Under the pieces are notes generated by a model, which searched no databases, was not told the origin of the DNA, and saw nothing but the letters and a program-made list of their open reading frames with translations. The position numbers and the translations under genes are program-made. This document shows positions 16,355-25,796 of a stretch of 64,000 nucleotides of DNA, one piece after another. Numbering within the stretch: position 1 is the first letter of the stretch; each line of letters opens with the position of its first letter. Origin of the DNA: Bacteroidia bacterium (GTDB lineage Bacteria; Bacteroidota; Ignavibacteria; UBA10030); NCBI GenBank assembly GCA_022180565.1, contig BQML01000002.1, positions 53,888 through 117,887 of the forward strand. The letters run 5' to 3'.

Positions 16355-16383
16355 TTGCATCCGACAGCGGCCTGTTGTACATT
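16355..16383 (+). promoter_or_regulatory. Candidate sigma-A promoter of def-fmt
   Basis: TTGCAT (16355-16360), 17 bases, TACATT (16378-16383). Predicted start about 20 bases before the def ATG. Confidence 0.55.
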
Positions 16384-16409
16384 TCAGTCTGAAACCTCTC
16401 GACGAACCA

Positions 16410-17027
16410 ATGTCCATTCTTCCTATTTTTCTTTACGGTACGGACGTCCTGCGGCAAAAAGCGCGTCCCATCGTTTCGCTGAACGACGGGGTGATCAAAC
16501 TGGCGTACGACATGATGGAGACGATGCACAAGGCCTCAGGCATCGGTTTGGCCGCAAATCAGGTCGGCAGTCTGGACCGGATCATTGTCGTGGATATTAC
16601 GGGAGTTGAAGAAGAACGGGAGGACGGCGAGGGCCGGGGCCCTGAAGAGAAGAACCCCAACCGGCCCACGCGGCTCGTCATGTTGAATCCCGAGGTCGGA
16701 GACCAGCAGGGACAATGGGTCGTTGAGGAAGGGTGTCTGAGCATCCCCGATGTCCGGGCGGATGTTGAGCGGGCCGAGAGGATTCTTGTTCGCTTCCGCG
16801 ATGTCAATTTCAGGCAGCGCGAGCTGGAGGCCGAGGGTCTCCTCGCGCGCGTGATTTTGCATGAGATCGATCACCTTGACGGGGTTCTCTTTATCGACCA
16901 TCTGACAACCGCAGGGAGGAGTCTTCTGAAACCCAAACTGCGCAGGATCAGGAAGGGCGAGACGGAAGCAACCTACCCGGTTGTTCCGGCCGGCGCTGCG
17001 AAGAAGTCCGGAAGGGTGGAGGCGTAG
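16410..17027 (+). CDS. def: Peptide deformylase
   Basis: 205 aa. Removes the formyl group from the initiator Met of new proteins. All three motifs are intact: GIGLAANQVG (44-53), EEGCLSIP with metal ligand Cys109, and HEIDHLDG with ligands His151 and His155 and catalytic Glu152. A Glu/Asp-rich insertion (about 65-86) and a longer C-terminal tail make it somewhat longer than the E. coli enzyme. It is followed 40 bases later by fmt, the enzyme that adds the formyl group, the usual pairing. Confidence 0.96.
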   Translation: MSILPIFLYGTDVLRQKARPIVSLNDGVIKLAYDMMETMHKASGIGLAANQVGSLDRIIVVDITGVEEEREDGEGRGPEEKNPNRPTRLVMLNPEVGDQQGQWVVEEGCLSIPDVRADVERAERILVRFRDVNFRQRELEAEGLLARVILHEIDHLDGVLFIDHLTTAGRSLLKPKLRRIRKGETEATYPVVPAGAAKKSGRVEA

Positions 17028-17067
17028 GCCTCCGCTTTGTGAACGCACACAATCACGGGATGCTCGC

Positions 17068-17997
17068 ATGCGCATCGTGTTCATGGGCACGCCGGAGTTT
17101 GCAGTACCCAGCCTCGAAATCCTCCTGAAGAACAACTATCCGGTGGTCTCCGTTGTCACCGCTCCCGACAGCCCGAAGGGCCGCGGCCTCAAGATCGAGG
17201 AAAGTCCTGTCAAACGCAGCGCGCTCGAGCATTCCCTTCCGATTCTCCAGCCTCGGAATCTCAACGATCCGTCTTTCGTTTCTGCCATCCGTTCCCTTCA
17301 CCCCGATCTCATTGTTGTTGTTGCGTTTAGAATCCTTCCGCCGGAAGTCTATTCGTTGGCCTCGCGCGGAGCGTTCAATTTGCATGCGTCGCTTCTTCCA
17401 AAGTATCGGGGGGCTGCGCCCATCCACTGGGCCATTATCCGGGGAGAAACCGAGACCGGCGTGACAACCTTCTTCCTCCAGCCGACGGTGGATACGGGGT
17501 CGGTGATTCTTCAGGCCCGCGTGAAGATCGGACCCGACGAAACCGCGGGTGAGCTCCACGACAAGCTGGCTGAGGTCGGGGCGGAGATCGTCCTGCAAAC
17601 CGTGCGGCTCATCGAACAGAACAAGGCGCAGGCGCGTGCGCAGGAAGGGGAAGTGAGCCTCGCACCCAAAATCCAAAAAGCAGATTGTCGGGTCGATTGG
17701 AGGAAACCGGCAGGCGCGGTACACAACTTTGTTCGCGGACTTTCCCCAGTACCCGGTGCCTGGACAACGCTCAGGGGGGCTTTCATCAGGGTGTTCCGAA
17801 CCTTGCCGACAGGTCAGGGTTTCGGGGACAGGGCAGAACCGGGCGTGATTGTGCGTGCGGACGGCTCAGAGCTGATCGTGGCGACGGGCGAGGGATCGAT
17901 CTCGCTCCTGGAGGTTCAGCAGGAATCGAGGAGGCGGATGAGTGCGGCGGAGTTTTTGCGCGGAGGACGGCTGAGGGAAGGTGAAAAATTTGAATGA
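17068..17997 (+). CDS. fmt: Methionyl-tRNA formyltransferase
   Basis: 309 aa from ATG 17068, where the family N-terminus MRIVFMGTPEFAV begins; a frame 29 codons longer would overlap def. The catalytic segment NLHASLLPKYRGAAPIHWAI and the later DTGSVI (catalytic Asp) are present, and a C-terminal tRNA-binding domain with VRGLSPVPGAWT follows. It formylates Met-tRNA for initiation and pairs functionally with def just upstream. Confidence 0.96.
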   Translation: MRIVFMGTPEFAVPSLEILLKNNYPVVSVVTAPDSPKGRGLKIEESPVKRSALEHSLPILQPRNLNDPSFVSAIRSLHPDLIVVVAFRILPPEVYSLASRGAFNLHASLLPKYRGAAPIHWAIIRGETETGVTTFFLQPTVDTGSVILQARVKIGPDETAGELHDKLAEVGAEIVLQTVRLIEQNKAQARAQEGEVSLAPKIQKADCRVDWRKPAGAVHNFVRGLSPVPGAWTTLRGAFIRVFRTLPTGQGFGDRAEPGVIVRADGSELIVATGEGSISLLEVQQESRRRMSAAEFLRGGRLREGEKFE

Positions 17998-17999
17998 TG

Positions 18000-18060
18000 C
18001 GGAAAAGATGATGGATGGAAGAATGGAGGGAAAATGGAATTATGGAAGGTGGAAGGATAA
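18000..18060 (+). repeat. Purine-rich degenerate short repeat
   Basis: Stretch of ATGGAnG-type units on the plus strand between fmt and the O-methyltransferase gene. The units are irregular (6-9 bases), so this looks like a decayed simple repeat. It supplies several spurious ATG codons upstream of the next gene. Confidence 0.45.
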
Positions 18061-18089
18061 AAGTCTGTGGAGAGAGAAAAAGAGGCCCG

Positions 18090-18737
18090 ATGGTCCGGGT
18101 AATGGCGATGATTGGGATCATCATTATTCCGTTGAGCACAACGGTGAGCCAGGATTCAGCTGATCCGGATGTCCGCGTGAGAGCTTTTCTGGAGTCGCGG
18201 CGCGGCAGCTGGCACGACATGAACGTCCCGGAGGCCGATGGGAAAGTGCTTTATGATCTCATTGTGAAGAATGGATACACCAGGGCTCTGGAGATCGGGA
18301 CATCGACGGGGCACTCAACGATCTGGATTGCGTGGGCGTTGAGCAAGACAGGGGGCAAGGTGACGACAATCGAGATTGACCGCGGGCGCTACGAGCAAGC
18401 GCTCAGGAATTTTGAGGAGGCGGGCCTGTCGCGCCATATTGATGCACGGCTCGCCGATGCCCACGAATTGGTTTCGACGCTCGAGGGTCCTTTTGATTTC
18501 GTTTTTAGCGATGCGGATAAGGAGTGGTACAAGAAATACTTCGAGATTCTGTCGCCCAAGATCACCGTCAACGGCTGTTTTGCGGCGCATAACGTGCTCA
18601 TGCGCATGGCAGGGATCAGGGAGTTTTTGGAGTACGTGCAGGGACGGCCGAATTACCGTACGACCATTGACAGATCCAGCAGTGCCGGGATGTCGATCAG
18701 CATCAAACTCAAGGAGGACACCGATCCGAAACGTTGA
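18090..18737 (+). CDS. Class I O-methyltransferase with N-terminal signal or anchor
   Basis: 215 aa from ATG 18090. The first 20 residues are hydrophobic (VRVMAMIGIIIIPLSTTVSQ) and look like a signal peptide or anchor, while the rest is a family-3 O-methyltransferase with SAM motif I ALEIGTSTGHST, acidic motif TIEIDRGRYEQA and metal-site-like SDADKEWYKKYF. Export of a SAM enzyme would be unusual because SAM is cytoplasmic; an N-terminal anchor with a cytoplasmic domain is the simpler reading. In-frame ATG codons further upstream fall in a repeat and are not favoured. Substrate unknown. Confidence 0.78.
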   Translation: MVRVMAMIGIIIIPLSTTVSQDSADPDVRVRAFLESRRGSWHDMNVPEADGKVLYDLIVKNGYTRALEIGTSTGHSTIWIAWALSKTGGKVTTIEIDRGRYEQALRNFEEAGLSRHIDARLADAHELVSTLEGPFDFVFSDADKEWYKKYFEILSPKITVNGCFAAHNVLMRMAGIREFLEYVQGRPNYRTTIDRSSSAGMSISIKLKEDTDPKR

Positions 18738-18744
18738 TTTCACA

Positions 18745-18773
18745 TTGCATGGCCCGGGAAAAAAAGGTATATT
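18745..18773 (+). promoter_or_regulatory. Candidate sigma-A promoter of the CopD-like/parAB operon
   Basis: TTGCAT (18745-18750), 17 bases, TATATT (18768-18773). Predicted start at about 18780, only seven or so bases before the ATG at 18787, so the leader would be extremely short. Confidence 0.6.
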
Positions 18774-18786
18774 CGAACGTACAATA

Positions 18787-19254
18787 ATGGACTTTGTCCT
18801 CTGGGCCTCCCGCGTCATGCACATTCTCTCCGCCGCCGTATGGGCGGGCGGGTTGATTTTCATGAACGCGGTGCTCCATCCCGTGTTTCGGCATCAGGGA
18901 GCAATGCCGTCCCCGTCATCGGTGGCTCTCCAACGGCGGTTTTTCCCGTTTCTCTGGTCAAGCCTGTGGACCATGCTGGCAACCGGAGTGTTCATGGCCG
19001 TGCTCAATCCAAGGTTCCTCGGGCTTTCGGTGTCAACGCTGTGGACACAGCTCCTTGCCGCCAAAGTCTTTTTGTTCCTGCTGATTCTGTTCACCTCCTG
19101 GCAGGCGGCGAGAGTCGTTCGCAGAATCGAAGATTCGCTTGGGGATGCAGAGGCAGCGCACGCGTGGGAGCACACCCTGGAAACTCTCATCCGCCGTTCC
19201 ATTGCGCTGGGTATTCTCACGGTGCTTTGTGCGGGCGGCATGGCCGTGGCATAA
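18787..19254 (+). CDS. Four-helix membrane protein, CopD-like
   Basis: 155 aa with about four hydrophobic segments. The N-terminal part [19 protein letters not shown] has the His-containing first helix typical of CopD/DUF2269-like membrane proteins that may bind haem or copper; a second His lies in the following loop (VLHPVF). Start ATG 18787 is supported by the promoter close upstream. It stops four bases before parA begins, so it shares the parAB transcript; no functional link to chromosome segregation is known. The CopD relation is tentative. Confidence 0.72.
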   Translation: MDFVLWASRVMHILSAAVWAGGLIFMNAVLHPVFRHQGAMPSPSSVALQRRFFPFLWSSLWTMLATGVFMAVLNPRFLGLSVSTLWTQLLAAKVFLFLLILFTSWQAARVVRRIEDSLGDAEAAHAWEHTLETLIRRSIALGILTVLCAGGMAVA

Positions 19255-19258
19255 TTCG

Positions 19259-20062
19259 ATGGGCAAGATCATCGTCATAGCGAATCAGAAGGGCGGCGTC
19301 GGGAAAACGACAACCGCGATCAACCTTGCCGCCTGCATTGCCGTTGCCGAGCGCAAAACCCTGCTGATCGATATTGATCCGCAGGCAAACGCAACGAGTG
19401 GTGTGGGTCTCACACCGGCCGATGGAAAAACCATCTATCAGGTGCTTGTCGGCGGCGCGAAAGCAGATGCCGCGGTTATTGAAACCCAGGTGCCGTTCCT
19501 CTCCGTTCTCCCCTCGCATATCAATCTGGTGGGCGCGGAAATCGAGATGGTGGATCTCGAACGACGCGAGCATCGGCTGGCAGACGCCATTCGGGACCTC
19601 AAAGAGGACTATGAGTTTATTGTGGTGGATTGTCCGCCGTCCCTTGGGTTGCTCACGCTGAATGCTCTGACCGCCGCGGATTCGGTCTTGATCCCCGTCC
19701 AGTGCGAGTACTTTGCTCTGGAGGGACTCGGACAGCTGTTCAACACGATTAATATGGTAAAAAAGAATCTGAACAAGAACCTCGACATTGAGGGCGTGTT
19801 GCTCACGATGTTCGATTCGCGTCTCCGGCTTTCCAATCAGATCTATGAGGAAGTGAAGCGATATTTTGGAGACAAGGTATTCAAGACGCTGGTGACGCGG
19901 AACATCAGACTCAGCGAGGCGCCAAGTTTCGGCAAGCCGATCATTTTGTATGACGCCCTCTCGTCGGGTACCCGCAATTACATGGAGCTTGCCAAGGAAA
20001 TTCTCGCCAAGCGCGGCAAGCACGTCGAAAGCTCATTGAGCGGAGTTCCGTCCTCCTCATGA
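19259..20062 (+). CDS. parA: Chromosome partitioning ATPase ParA (Soj)
   Basis: 267 aa from ATG 19259. Deviant Walker [11 protein letters not shown] right at the N-terminus, Walker A' [13 protein letters not shown] and the later segment [15 protein letters not shown] are typical of chromosomal ParA without an N-terminal DNA-binding domain. It works with ParB and parS to segregate origins. parB overlaps by four bases (ATGA). I found no obvious parS-like sequence nearby. Confidence 0.95.
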   Translation: MGKIIVIANQKGGVGKTTTAINLAACIAVAERKTLLIDIDPQANATSGVGLTPADGKTIYQVLVGGAKADAAVIETQVPFLSVLPSHINLVGAEIEMVDLERREHRLADAIRDLKEDYEFIVVDCPPSLGLLTLNALTAADSVLIPVQCEYFALEGLGQLFNTINMVKKNLNKNLDIEGVLLTMFDSRLRLSNQIYEEVKRYFGDKVFKTLVTRNIRLSEAPSFGKPIILYDALSSGTRNYMELAKEILAKRGKHVESSLSGVPSSS

Positions 20063-20958
20063 CTACTCAGCGTAAGTCTGTCCTGGGGCGCGGCCTGAGC
20101 GCCCTGATCCCGAAAGGCGCGCAGAAAGAGGTGAGCATTTACGGAGAAGTCGCGCAGGACCACGGCGGCGTCGGCATTATGGCCAGTATCGAGATTGACC
20201 GCGTCAAGCCGAATCCGTATCAGCCTCGCACGGATTTTGATACGCAATCGCTCGACGAGCTGGGCAAATCGATTGTGGAGAAAGGCCTGATCCAACCCAT
20301 CACCGTAAGGCGACTCGAAGACCAGTACCAATTGGTATCGGGCGAACGTCGCTTGCGCGCCGCCCAGCGGGCCGGCCTCACGAACATTCCGGCCTACATC
20401 GTGGATGTAAGGTCCGAAACCGAATTGCTGGAACTTGCCCTCGTTGAAAACATTCAGCGGGAAGAACTGAACCCCCTCGAGATAGCGCATGCCTACCAGA
20501 GACTCATCGCCGAATTCAATATCACGCAGGAAGAGGTGGGTCGGAAAGTCGGCAAAGACCGATCGACGGTGGCCAACTTCCTCCGCCTGCTGAAGCTCCC
20601 GGAACGGATCAAGGAGGGGTTGCGCAGTGGAAAGCTGACGATGGGCCACGCCAGAGCCCTGCTCAGTGTGGACGGGGAAAAGGAACAACTCCAGTTGTAC
20701 GAGAAGATTGTCGGTGGAGGCTTCAATGTGAGGACGGTGGAGCGGACGGTGCGCTCGAAGAAGAGCAAGCCCTCGCGCTCCCATCCGCATCACGGCGTGA
20801 ACGCCCATCATGCCGAGGAACAGCTGAAGAGGACGCTGGGCACCAAAGTGAAGATCCGGGGAAAAGGCGGAGGACGTGGCGAGATCATCATTGAGTATTT
20901 CTCCGGTGACGATCTTGAACGGATCCTCGAGCTCATCCTCGACAAGCGTCACCGCTGA
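20059..20958 (+). CDS. parB: Chromosome partitioning protein ParB
   Basis: 299 aa. The N-terminal CTP-binding domain has [16 protein letters not shown] and [12 protein letters not shown]; the central parS-binding HTH is [23 protein letters not shown]; a basic linker (about 234-250) and a C-terminal dimerisation segment follow. It loads onto parS as a CTP-dependent clamp and is moved by ParA. Gene order copD-like, parA, parB, then ridA 29 bases later. Confidence 0.95.
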   Translation: MTTQRKSVLGRGLSALIPKGAQKEVSIYGEVAQDHGGVGIMASIEIDRVKPNPYQPRTDFDTQSLDELGKSIVEKGLIQPITVRRLEDQYQLVSGERRLRAAQRAGLTNIPAYIVDVRSETELLELALVENIQREELNPLEIAHAYQRLIAEFNITQEEVGRKVGKDRSTVANFLRLLKLPERIKEGLRSGKLTMGHARALLSVDGEKEQLQLYEKIVGGGFNVRTVERTVRSKKSKPSRSHPHHGVNAHHAEEQLKRTLGTKVKIRGKGGGRGEIIIEYFSGDDLERILELILDKRHR

Positions 20959-20987
20959 TTGTCACCCGAATTGCAGAAGGACTTCAC

Positions 20988-21371
20988 ATGCTGAAGAAGA
21001 TCAAAACAGACAGTGCTCCCGCGCCGATCGGACCGTATAGTCAGGCGGTCGTCGTTGACGGAAAATTCGTTTATACGGCCGGACAGATCGGGCTCGATCC
21101 GAAGACCAACGCGCTGGCTGGCGATGATATTGGAGCGCAAACGCGTCAGGTGTTGAAAAATATCGCTGCCATTCTTGCTGCGGCTGGGACCTCGATGAAA
21201 TCCGTGTTTAAGACGACGGTGTTTTTGAAGGACATGGGGGAATTTGCCGCCATGAACGAGGTGTACGCCGAGTTCTTCTCCGAAGCGGCGCCGGCGCGCA
21301 GTACGGTGGAGGTTGCCCGGCTCCCCAAGGATGTCAAAGTTGAGATCGAGGCCATCGCCCTCATTGAGTAG
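20988..21371 (+). CDS. ridA: RidA family enamine/imine deaminase
   Basis: 127 aa, the normal length. It hydrolyses reactive enamine/imine intermediates from PLP enzymes to ketoacids. The signature near the C-terminus includes the catalytic Arg in [28 protein letters not shown] near the N-terminus is also typical. It lies 29 bases after parB and may be in the same transcript. Confidence 0.93.
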   Translation: MLKKIKTDSAPAPIGPYSQAVVVDGKFVYTAGQIGLDPKTNALAGDDIGAQTRQVLKNIAAILAAAGTSMKSVFKTTVFLKDMGEFAAMNEVYAEFFSEAAPARSTVEVARLPKDVKVEIEAIALIE

Positions 21372-21393
21372 GTGGACCACGATACGCGTCCGC

Positions 21394-21939
21394 ATGGTTG
21401 TCCTCCTGGCATGGAGCGTGATCATGGCATTTCCTCTGGCGGGCCAGGACCGTCTCTCCCTCCGTGCAAGGCTCCTCTCTTTTTCCCCGCTTCCTGATAC
21501 GACCCTGTCCGTTTCATCCGATTCGCTCGCTCCTTCCGGGACTCGTTCCCCCGCCCTGGCAACCGCCATGTCCGCAGTGTTGCCGGGATCGGGACAGATC
21601 TACGCCGGCCGATACTGGACCATTCCTCTCATCTGGGGTTTTGGCTATTGGTTTGTGAGAAATTATATCCAGCTTGATCGCAAGTACGACGAGTGGGCTG
21701 CTAACTATAGGCTCTCTTTGGAGCAGGGTCCGCCGGGTGGATTGGGCGACCGGTATGCACGGGATTTGAGGGACTTTTATCGCGACGAACGCGATCGGTT
21801 TGCCTTCTACCTTGCGATCACCTATGTCTTGAACGTCGTCGATGCGTACGTTGGCGCAAGCTTATACTCGTTCGATGTGAGTGAAGATTTGGATGGAGGA
21901 ACGAGAGTGACGGCGGAGTTCCGATGGGCCTTCCGTTAG
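21394..21939 (+). CDS. DUF5683 family protein
   Basis: 181 aa from ATG 21394, which begins a signal-like hydrophobic stretch ending in LAGQDR; this start lies 22 bases after ridA. The core SAVLPGSGQIYAGRYW followed by a helix and a second membrane segment (FYLAITYVLNVVDAYVGASLY) is the DUF5683 pattern, a family common in Bacteroidota and relatives whose role is unknown. Probably an envelope protein. It supports the taxonomic placement. Confidence 0.8.
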   Translation: MVVLLAWSVIMAFPLAGQDRLSLRARLLSFSPLPDTTLSVSSDSLAPSGTRSPALATAMSAVLPGSGQIYAGRYWTIPLIWGFGYWFVRNYIQLDRKYDEWAANYRLSLEQGPPGGLGDRYARDLRDFYRDERDRFAFYLAITYVLNVVDAYVGASLYSFDVSEDLDGGTRVTAEFRWAFR

Positions 21940-21985
21940 GGGCGAGGTGCTTGCCGGGAATAGAAGACTGTGAGTTCTGCCCGCC

Positions 21986-22882
21986 TCAGACGCTTACCCT
22001 GATCGCCTGATCCACCGTTTCGTATTTAAAAACAAAACCGTGTTCTTTCAGTTTCAGAGGAACGGCTTTTTGTCCCTTGAGCAAGAGGTCCGACATTTCT
22101 CCCAGAATGAGTTTCAGCGCGAAGGCCGGCGCGGGCAGGAAAGAAGGCCTGTGGAGGGCTTTGCCGATTTCCTTTGCAAGTTGTTTCACGCGGACGGGGT
22201 TGGGGGATGTCAGATTCGCGGGACCGGAGAGTTTCGGGTGTTCCAGGGCATAGGCATAGCCCGAAACAACGTCTTCCAGATGAATCCAGGGAAACCATTG
22301 ATTTCCGGAACCGAACGGGCCGCCGGTGAAGAGTTTGAACGGCAGGAGGAGTCTGCGGAAAGCTTCGGCTTCCCTGGCGATGACAAAGCCTGTGCGCATC
22401 AGCACAACCCGCGTCCCGAACTCTCCCGCTTTTTGAGCTTCAGTCTCCCACTGGGCACACGTTGTTCCAAGAAAGTCATCGCCCGGCGGCATGGCTTCTG
22501 TGACTTCTCCTTCGGGCACATGCCCATAAAACCCCACGGCTGATGCATTCACGAGCACGCCGGGTTTTTTCGTCGAGGATCGGATGGCCCGAACGATTGC
22601 TCCTGTTGCCCGGATCCGCGACTCCGTGATGCGGTTTTTCTTCGCCCGTGCCCACCGCGATCCAACGGACTCCCCTGCGAGATTGACAACGGCTTCCGCG
22701 CCGTCAATCTCCGCTTCCCATGGGCCGGATGATGCACCGTCCCACCGGACGTGACGCGGACCTTGCGCGGCGGCCTCACGCGGTTTACGTGTGAGAATGA
22801 CCACGTTGTGTCCTTCGGCGGCGAGCCTCTTTGCGAGGGCTTCTCCGATCAATCCGGTCCCCCCTGCAAGAAGAACCTTCAT
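21986..22882 (-). CDS. TIGR01777 family NAD-dependent epimerase/SDR protein (YfcH-like)
   Basis: 298 aa from ATG 22882, preceded by a strong AGGAGG site; the longer in-frame extension upstream lacks family features. Rossmann nucleotide motif GGTGLIGEALAKRL at the N-terminus, VVNLAGESVGSRWA, active region ASAVGFYGHV and a C-terminal DUF1731-like domain with PLKLKEHGF near the end. The family is linked to plastid and cell-division phenotypes in some organisms but the substrate is unknown. It converges on the DUF5683 gene and is divergent from lepA. Confidence 0.88.
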   Translation of the reverse strand: MKVLLAGGTGLIGEALAKRLAAEGHNVVILTRKPREAAAQGPRHVRWDGASSGPWEAEIDGAEAVVNLAGESVGSRWARAKKNRITESRIRATGAIVRAIRSSTKKPGVLVNASAVGFYGHVPEGEVTEAMPPGDDFLGTTCAQWETEAQKAGEFGTRVVLMRTGFVIAREAEAFRRLLLPFKLFTGGPFGSGNQWFPWIHLEDVVSGYAYALEHPKLSGPANLTSPNPVRVKQLAKEIGKALHRPSFLPAPAFALKLILGEMSDLLLKGQKAVPLKLKEHGFVFKYETVDQAIRVSV

Positions 22883-22951
22883 AAACTTCCTCCTCTTCAG
22901 AAAAGATACTCTTTCCGGCGAATTCATGCAAAGCTGACCTCTGGCCATTGT

Positions 22952-22980
22952 TTGCTCTTCAGGCCAATTTCTGCTATATT
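22952..22980 (+). promoter_or_regulatory. Candidate extended -10 promoter of the lepA operon
   Basis: TTGCTC (22952-22957), 17 bases, TATATT (22975-22980), with TG at 22972-22973 forming an extended -10 (TGCTATATT). It lies about 85 bases before lepA. Confidence 0.6.
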
Positions 22981-23065
22981 TTCTTCCTGTACGCGGGAGT
23001 AAAGGGTGACGGCTGTTGTTCCACTCTTTACTCTCTTGCGTTTTTGGCGAGAACGACCCACACGC

Positions 23066-24868
23066 ATGAATCACATCCGTAATTTCTGCATCATTGCCCA
23101 CATCGACCACGGCAAATCCACCCTTGCAGACCGTTTGCTGGAACGCACGGGAGCCCTGAGTCCCCGTGAAATGACCACCAAACAGGTTCTCGATGATATG
23201 GAGCTTGAGCAGGAGAGGGGTATCACGATCAAGCTCCACGCAATTCAACTTCACTACAAGGCGGCTGGTGGAACGGACTACACGTTGAACCTCATCGACA
23301 CGCCGGGGCATGTGGATTTCACGTACGAGGTTTCCCGCTCGCTGGCCGCGTGTGAAGGAGCCGTGCTTGTCGTGGATGCCACCCAGGGCGTAGAGGCTCA
23401 GACAATCTCCAATGTGTACCTCGCCATCGAGGCGGGACTGGAAATCATCCCCTTCATCAACAAGATCGACCTCCCCAGCGCCAAAACCATGATGGACAAC
23501 GTCAAACATCAGGTGATGGAATTGTTGGGATGCAAGGAAGAGGAGATCATTCTGGGAAGTGCGAAATCAGGAGTCGGGACTGATGAGGTGCTGGAGGCGA
23601 TTGTCCGCAGGGTCCCTCCCCCGCAAGGCGATCCCGGCGCCCCGCTGCAGGCGCTGATCTTCGACTCGATTTTTGACGAATACCGCGGCGCGATCGCGTA
23701 TGTGCGAATCAAAAACGGACGCCTTGAGGAAAAGCAGAGGATCCGGTTCATGTCCACCGGAATGGAATTTGATGCCGATGAAGTGGGTGTGCTCGAGATG
23801 AAGCGAAAAAGGACCGGCAGTCTGGAGGCCGGTGATGTGGGCTATGTGATTGCGAACATCAAGGATGTGCATGAGACGAAGGTTGGTGACACAATCACCC
23901 TCGCGTCGCGTCCGGCGGACAAGCCCCTGCCCGGCTACAAAGAAGTGAAGCCGATGGTGTTCAGCGGTCTCTATCCGGCGAACAGCGATGATTTTGCCGA
24001 GTTGCGCGAGGCGCTGGAAAAACTAAAATTGAACGACGCCTCACTGGTATTCGAGCCGGAAACCTCCGTAGCTCTTGGCTTCGGGTTTCGCGCGGGATTT
24101 CTCGGTCTCCTCCACATGGAGATCATCAGGGAGAGGCTGGAGAGAGAGTATAAGCAGACGCTCATCAACACCGTGCCGAACGTCGAGTATTGCGTGTACA
24201 AGACCAATGGAGAAAAGGTGATCGTGGACAATCCTGCGGCCATGCCGCCGCAGGGAGTGATTGAGCGGGTAGAGGAGCCGTTTGTCAAAGCGCAGATTAT
24301 CGCTCCGGCGGAGTACATCGGCGGTATCATGAAACTGTGCATGGAGCGCCGCGGTGTTCATAAGAACACCACGTACCTGAGCACCGATCGCGCGGATATC
24401 CAGTTCGAACTTCCCCTGGCCGAAATCATTTTTGATTTCTATGACAAGCTCAAGTCTCTTTCGCGGGGGTACGCCTCATTTGATTACGATTTCCTCGAAT
24501 ACCGCGAATCAGACCTCGTGAAACTCGATATCCTGCTGAACGGCGAGCCGGTGGACGCACTGTCCACGATTGTGCACCGCACGAAGGCGCATGAGTGGGG
24601 GAAAAAGCTCTGTGCGAAGCTTCGGGAGCTCATTCCGCGGCAGATGTTCGAAGTGGCGATCCAGGCCGCCATAGGGAGCAAGGTCATCGCGCGGGAAACG
24701 CTCAGTGCCATTCGCAAAAACGTGCTGGCGAAATGCTATGGCGGCGACATTACGCGGAAGCGCAAGTTGTTGGAGAAGCAGAAAGAAGGAAAAAAGCGCA
24801 TGAAGCAGGTTGGGAGAGTGGAGATTCCGCAGGAGGCTTTCCTGGCGGTATTGTCTATGGAAGACTAA
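23066..24868 (+). CDS. lepA: Elongation factor 4 (LepA)
   Basis: 600 aa from ATG 23066, the normal family start ([18 protein letters not shown]). GTPase motifs [13 protein letters not shown] P loop, DTPGHVDF and NKIDLPSA are intact; domains II, III, V-like and the unique C-terminal domain follow, with [16 protein letters not shown] and a Lys-rich tail. It back-translocates stalled ribosomes. It is the first gene of an eight-gene plus-strand run ending at 33345. Confidence 0.96.
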   Translation: MNHIRNFCIIAHIDHGKSTLADRLLERTGALSPREMTTKQVLDDMELEQERGITIKLHAIQLHYKAAGGTDYTLNLIDTPGHVDFTYEVSRSLAACEGAVLVVDATQGVEAQTISNVYLAIEAGLEIIPFINKIDLPSAKTMMDNVKHQVMELLGCKEEEIILGSAKSGVGTDEVLEAIVRRVPPPQGDPGAPLQALIFDSIFDEYRGAIAYVRIKNGRLEEKQRIRFMSTGMEFDADEVGVLEMKRKRTGSLEAGDVGYVIANIKDVHETKVGDTITLASRPADKPLPGYKEVKPMVFSGLYPANSDDFAELREALEKLKLNDASLVFEPETSVALGFGFRAGFLGLLHMEIIRERLEREYKQTLINTVPNVEYCVYKTNGEKVIVDNPAAMPPQGVIERVEEPFVKAQIIAPAEYIGGIMKLCMERRGVHKNTTYLSTDRADIQFELPLAEIIFDFYDKLKSLSRGYASFDYDFLEYRESDLVKLDILLNGEPVDALSTIVHRTKAHEWGKKLCAKLRELIPRQMFEVAIQAAIGSKVIARETLSAIRKNVLAKCYGGDITRKRKLLEKQKEGKKRMKQVGRVEIPQEAFLAVLSMED

Positions 24869-24885
24869 CACTGAAAGGAGCAAGC

Positions 24886-25794
24886 GTGGCCAAGGACAAA
24901 GAACCAAAGAAGAAGGAAGACAAAGAGGCTCCGCTGTCGTTCAAAGCCAAAGCCCTGGCATTTCTCAAGGAAACAGGCATTATCCTGGGGGCCTTTCTCC
25001 TTCTCAATAACTTTGTGGTCGCATCCTTTCTCGTGCCAACGGGATCCATGGAGAACGAAGTGTTGACGGGAGATCTGCTGTTTGTGAACAAGTTCATCTA
25101 CGGCGGAACCTCGCCGAGAAATATCCCCTTCACCAACGTCCGCCTCCCTTGGTTTCGTCTGCCGGCCATCAAAAGTGTGGAACGGGGAGACGTTATCGTC
25201 TTCGAGTTTCCGGGATATCGGGAGGAAGTGAATCCCGAGGAATTCCAGTTCTATCTGAAACGCTGCGTCGGCCTCCCTGCCGACACGATTCGGATTATCG
25301 ACCGTGTGCTCTATGTGAACGGGGAACCCGCACCGCTTCCTCGAAACCTGAAGTTCAGCAATCCGGCCCGCGTTCCGGACACCGTTTCGGACGAGCGCAT
25401 CTTTCCGCCGGGATCGGGTTGGAACGAGGACAACTACGGCCCCCTTGTCGTCCCGTTCGCGGGCATGAAAGTCCGTCTCACCGGCGATACGTTCAGGACC
25501 TGGGAGACATTCATCAGACGCGAGGGTCATCAGACCTGGCGTGTGGGAGAAAAGATCTTCGTCGACGGTGCGCCGACATCAGAGTATACCGTGGAACGGG
25601 ACTATCTTTTCGGAATGGGAGATCATCGAGATAACAGCCTGGACAGCCGGTACTGGGGGTTTATTCCGAAGGAAAACCTGGTTGGCTCTCCGATACTTGT
25701 GTACTGGTCGTGGGACACAAACATTCCCCTCTACAATATTTTCAGCAGGCTCGGGTCGATCCGGTGGACGAGGGTAGGGACACTCATTCGGTAG
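24886..25794 (+). CDS. lepB: Signal peptidase I, copy 1
   Basis: 302 aa from GTG 24886, preceded six bases away by AAAGGAG. A Lys/Glu-rich cytoplasmic tail is followed by one membrane helix (about 30-50). Catalytic Ser54 is in PTGSMEN and the general base Lys125 in YLKRCVGLPAD; GMGDHRDNSLDSRYWG is the third signature. It cleaves signal peptides of exported proteins in the periplasm. A long insertion (about 140-230) between the Lys and the C-terminal signature is typical of the Bacteroidota-like enzymes. The second copy begins two bases after this stop. Confidence 0.94.
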   Translation: MAKDKEPKKKEDKEAPLSFKAKALAFLKETGIILGAFLLLNNFVVASFLVPTGSMENEVLTGDLLFVNKFIYGGTSPRNIPFTNVRLPWFRLPAIKSVERGDVIVFEFPGYREEVNPEEFQFYLKRCVGLPADTIRIIDRVLYVNGEPAPLPRNLKFSNPARVPDTVSDERIFPPGSGWNEDNYGPLVVPFAGMKVRLTGDTFRTWETFIRREGHQTWRVGEKIFVDGAPTSEYTVERDYLFGMGDHRDNSLDSRYWGFIPKENLVGSPILVYWSWDTNIPLYNIFSRLGSIRWTRVGTLIR

Positions 25795-25796
25795 AG

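Noticed and set aside
18745..21000. parS site near parAB
   Set aside because: No TGTTTCACGTGAAACA-like sequence seen; it may lie elsewhere in the chromosome.
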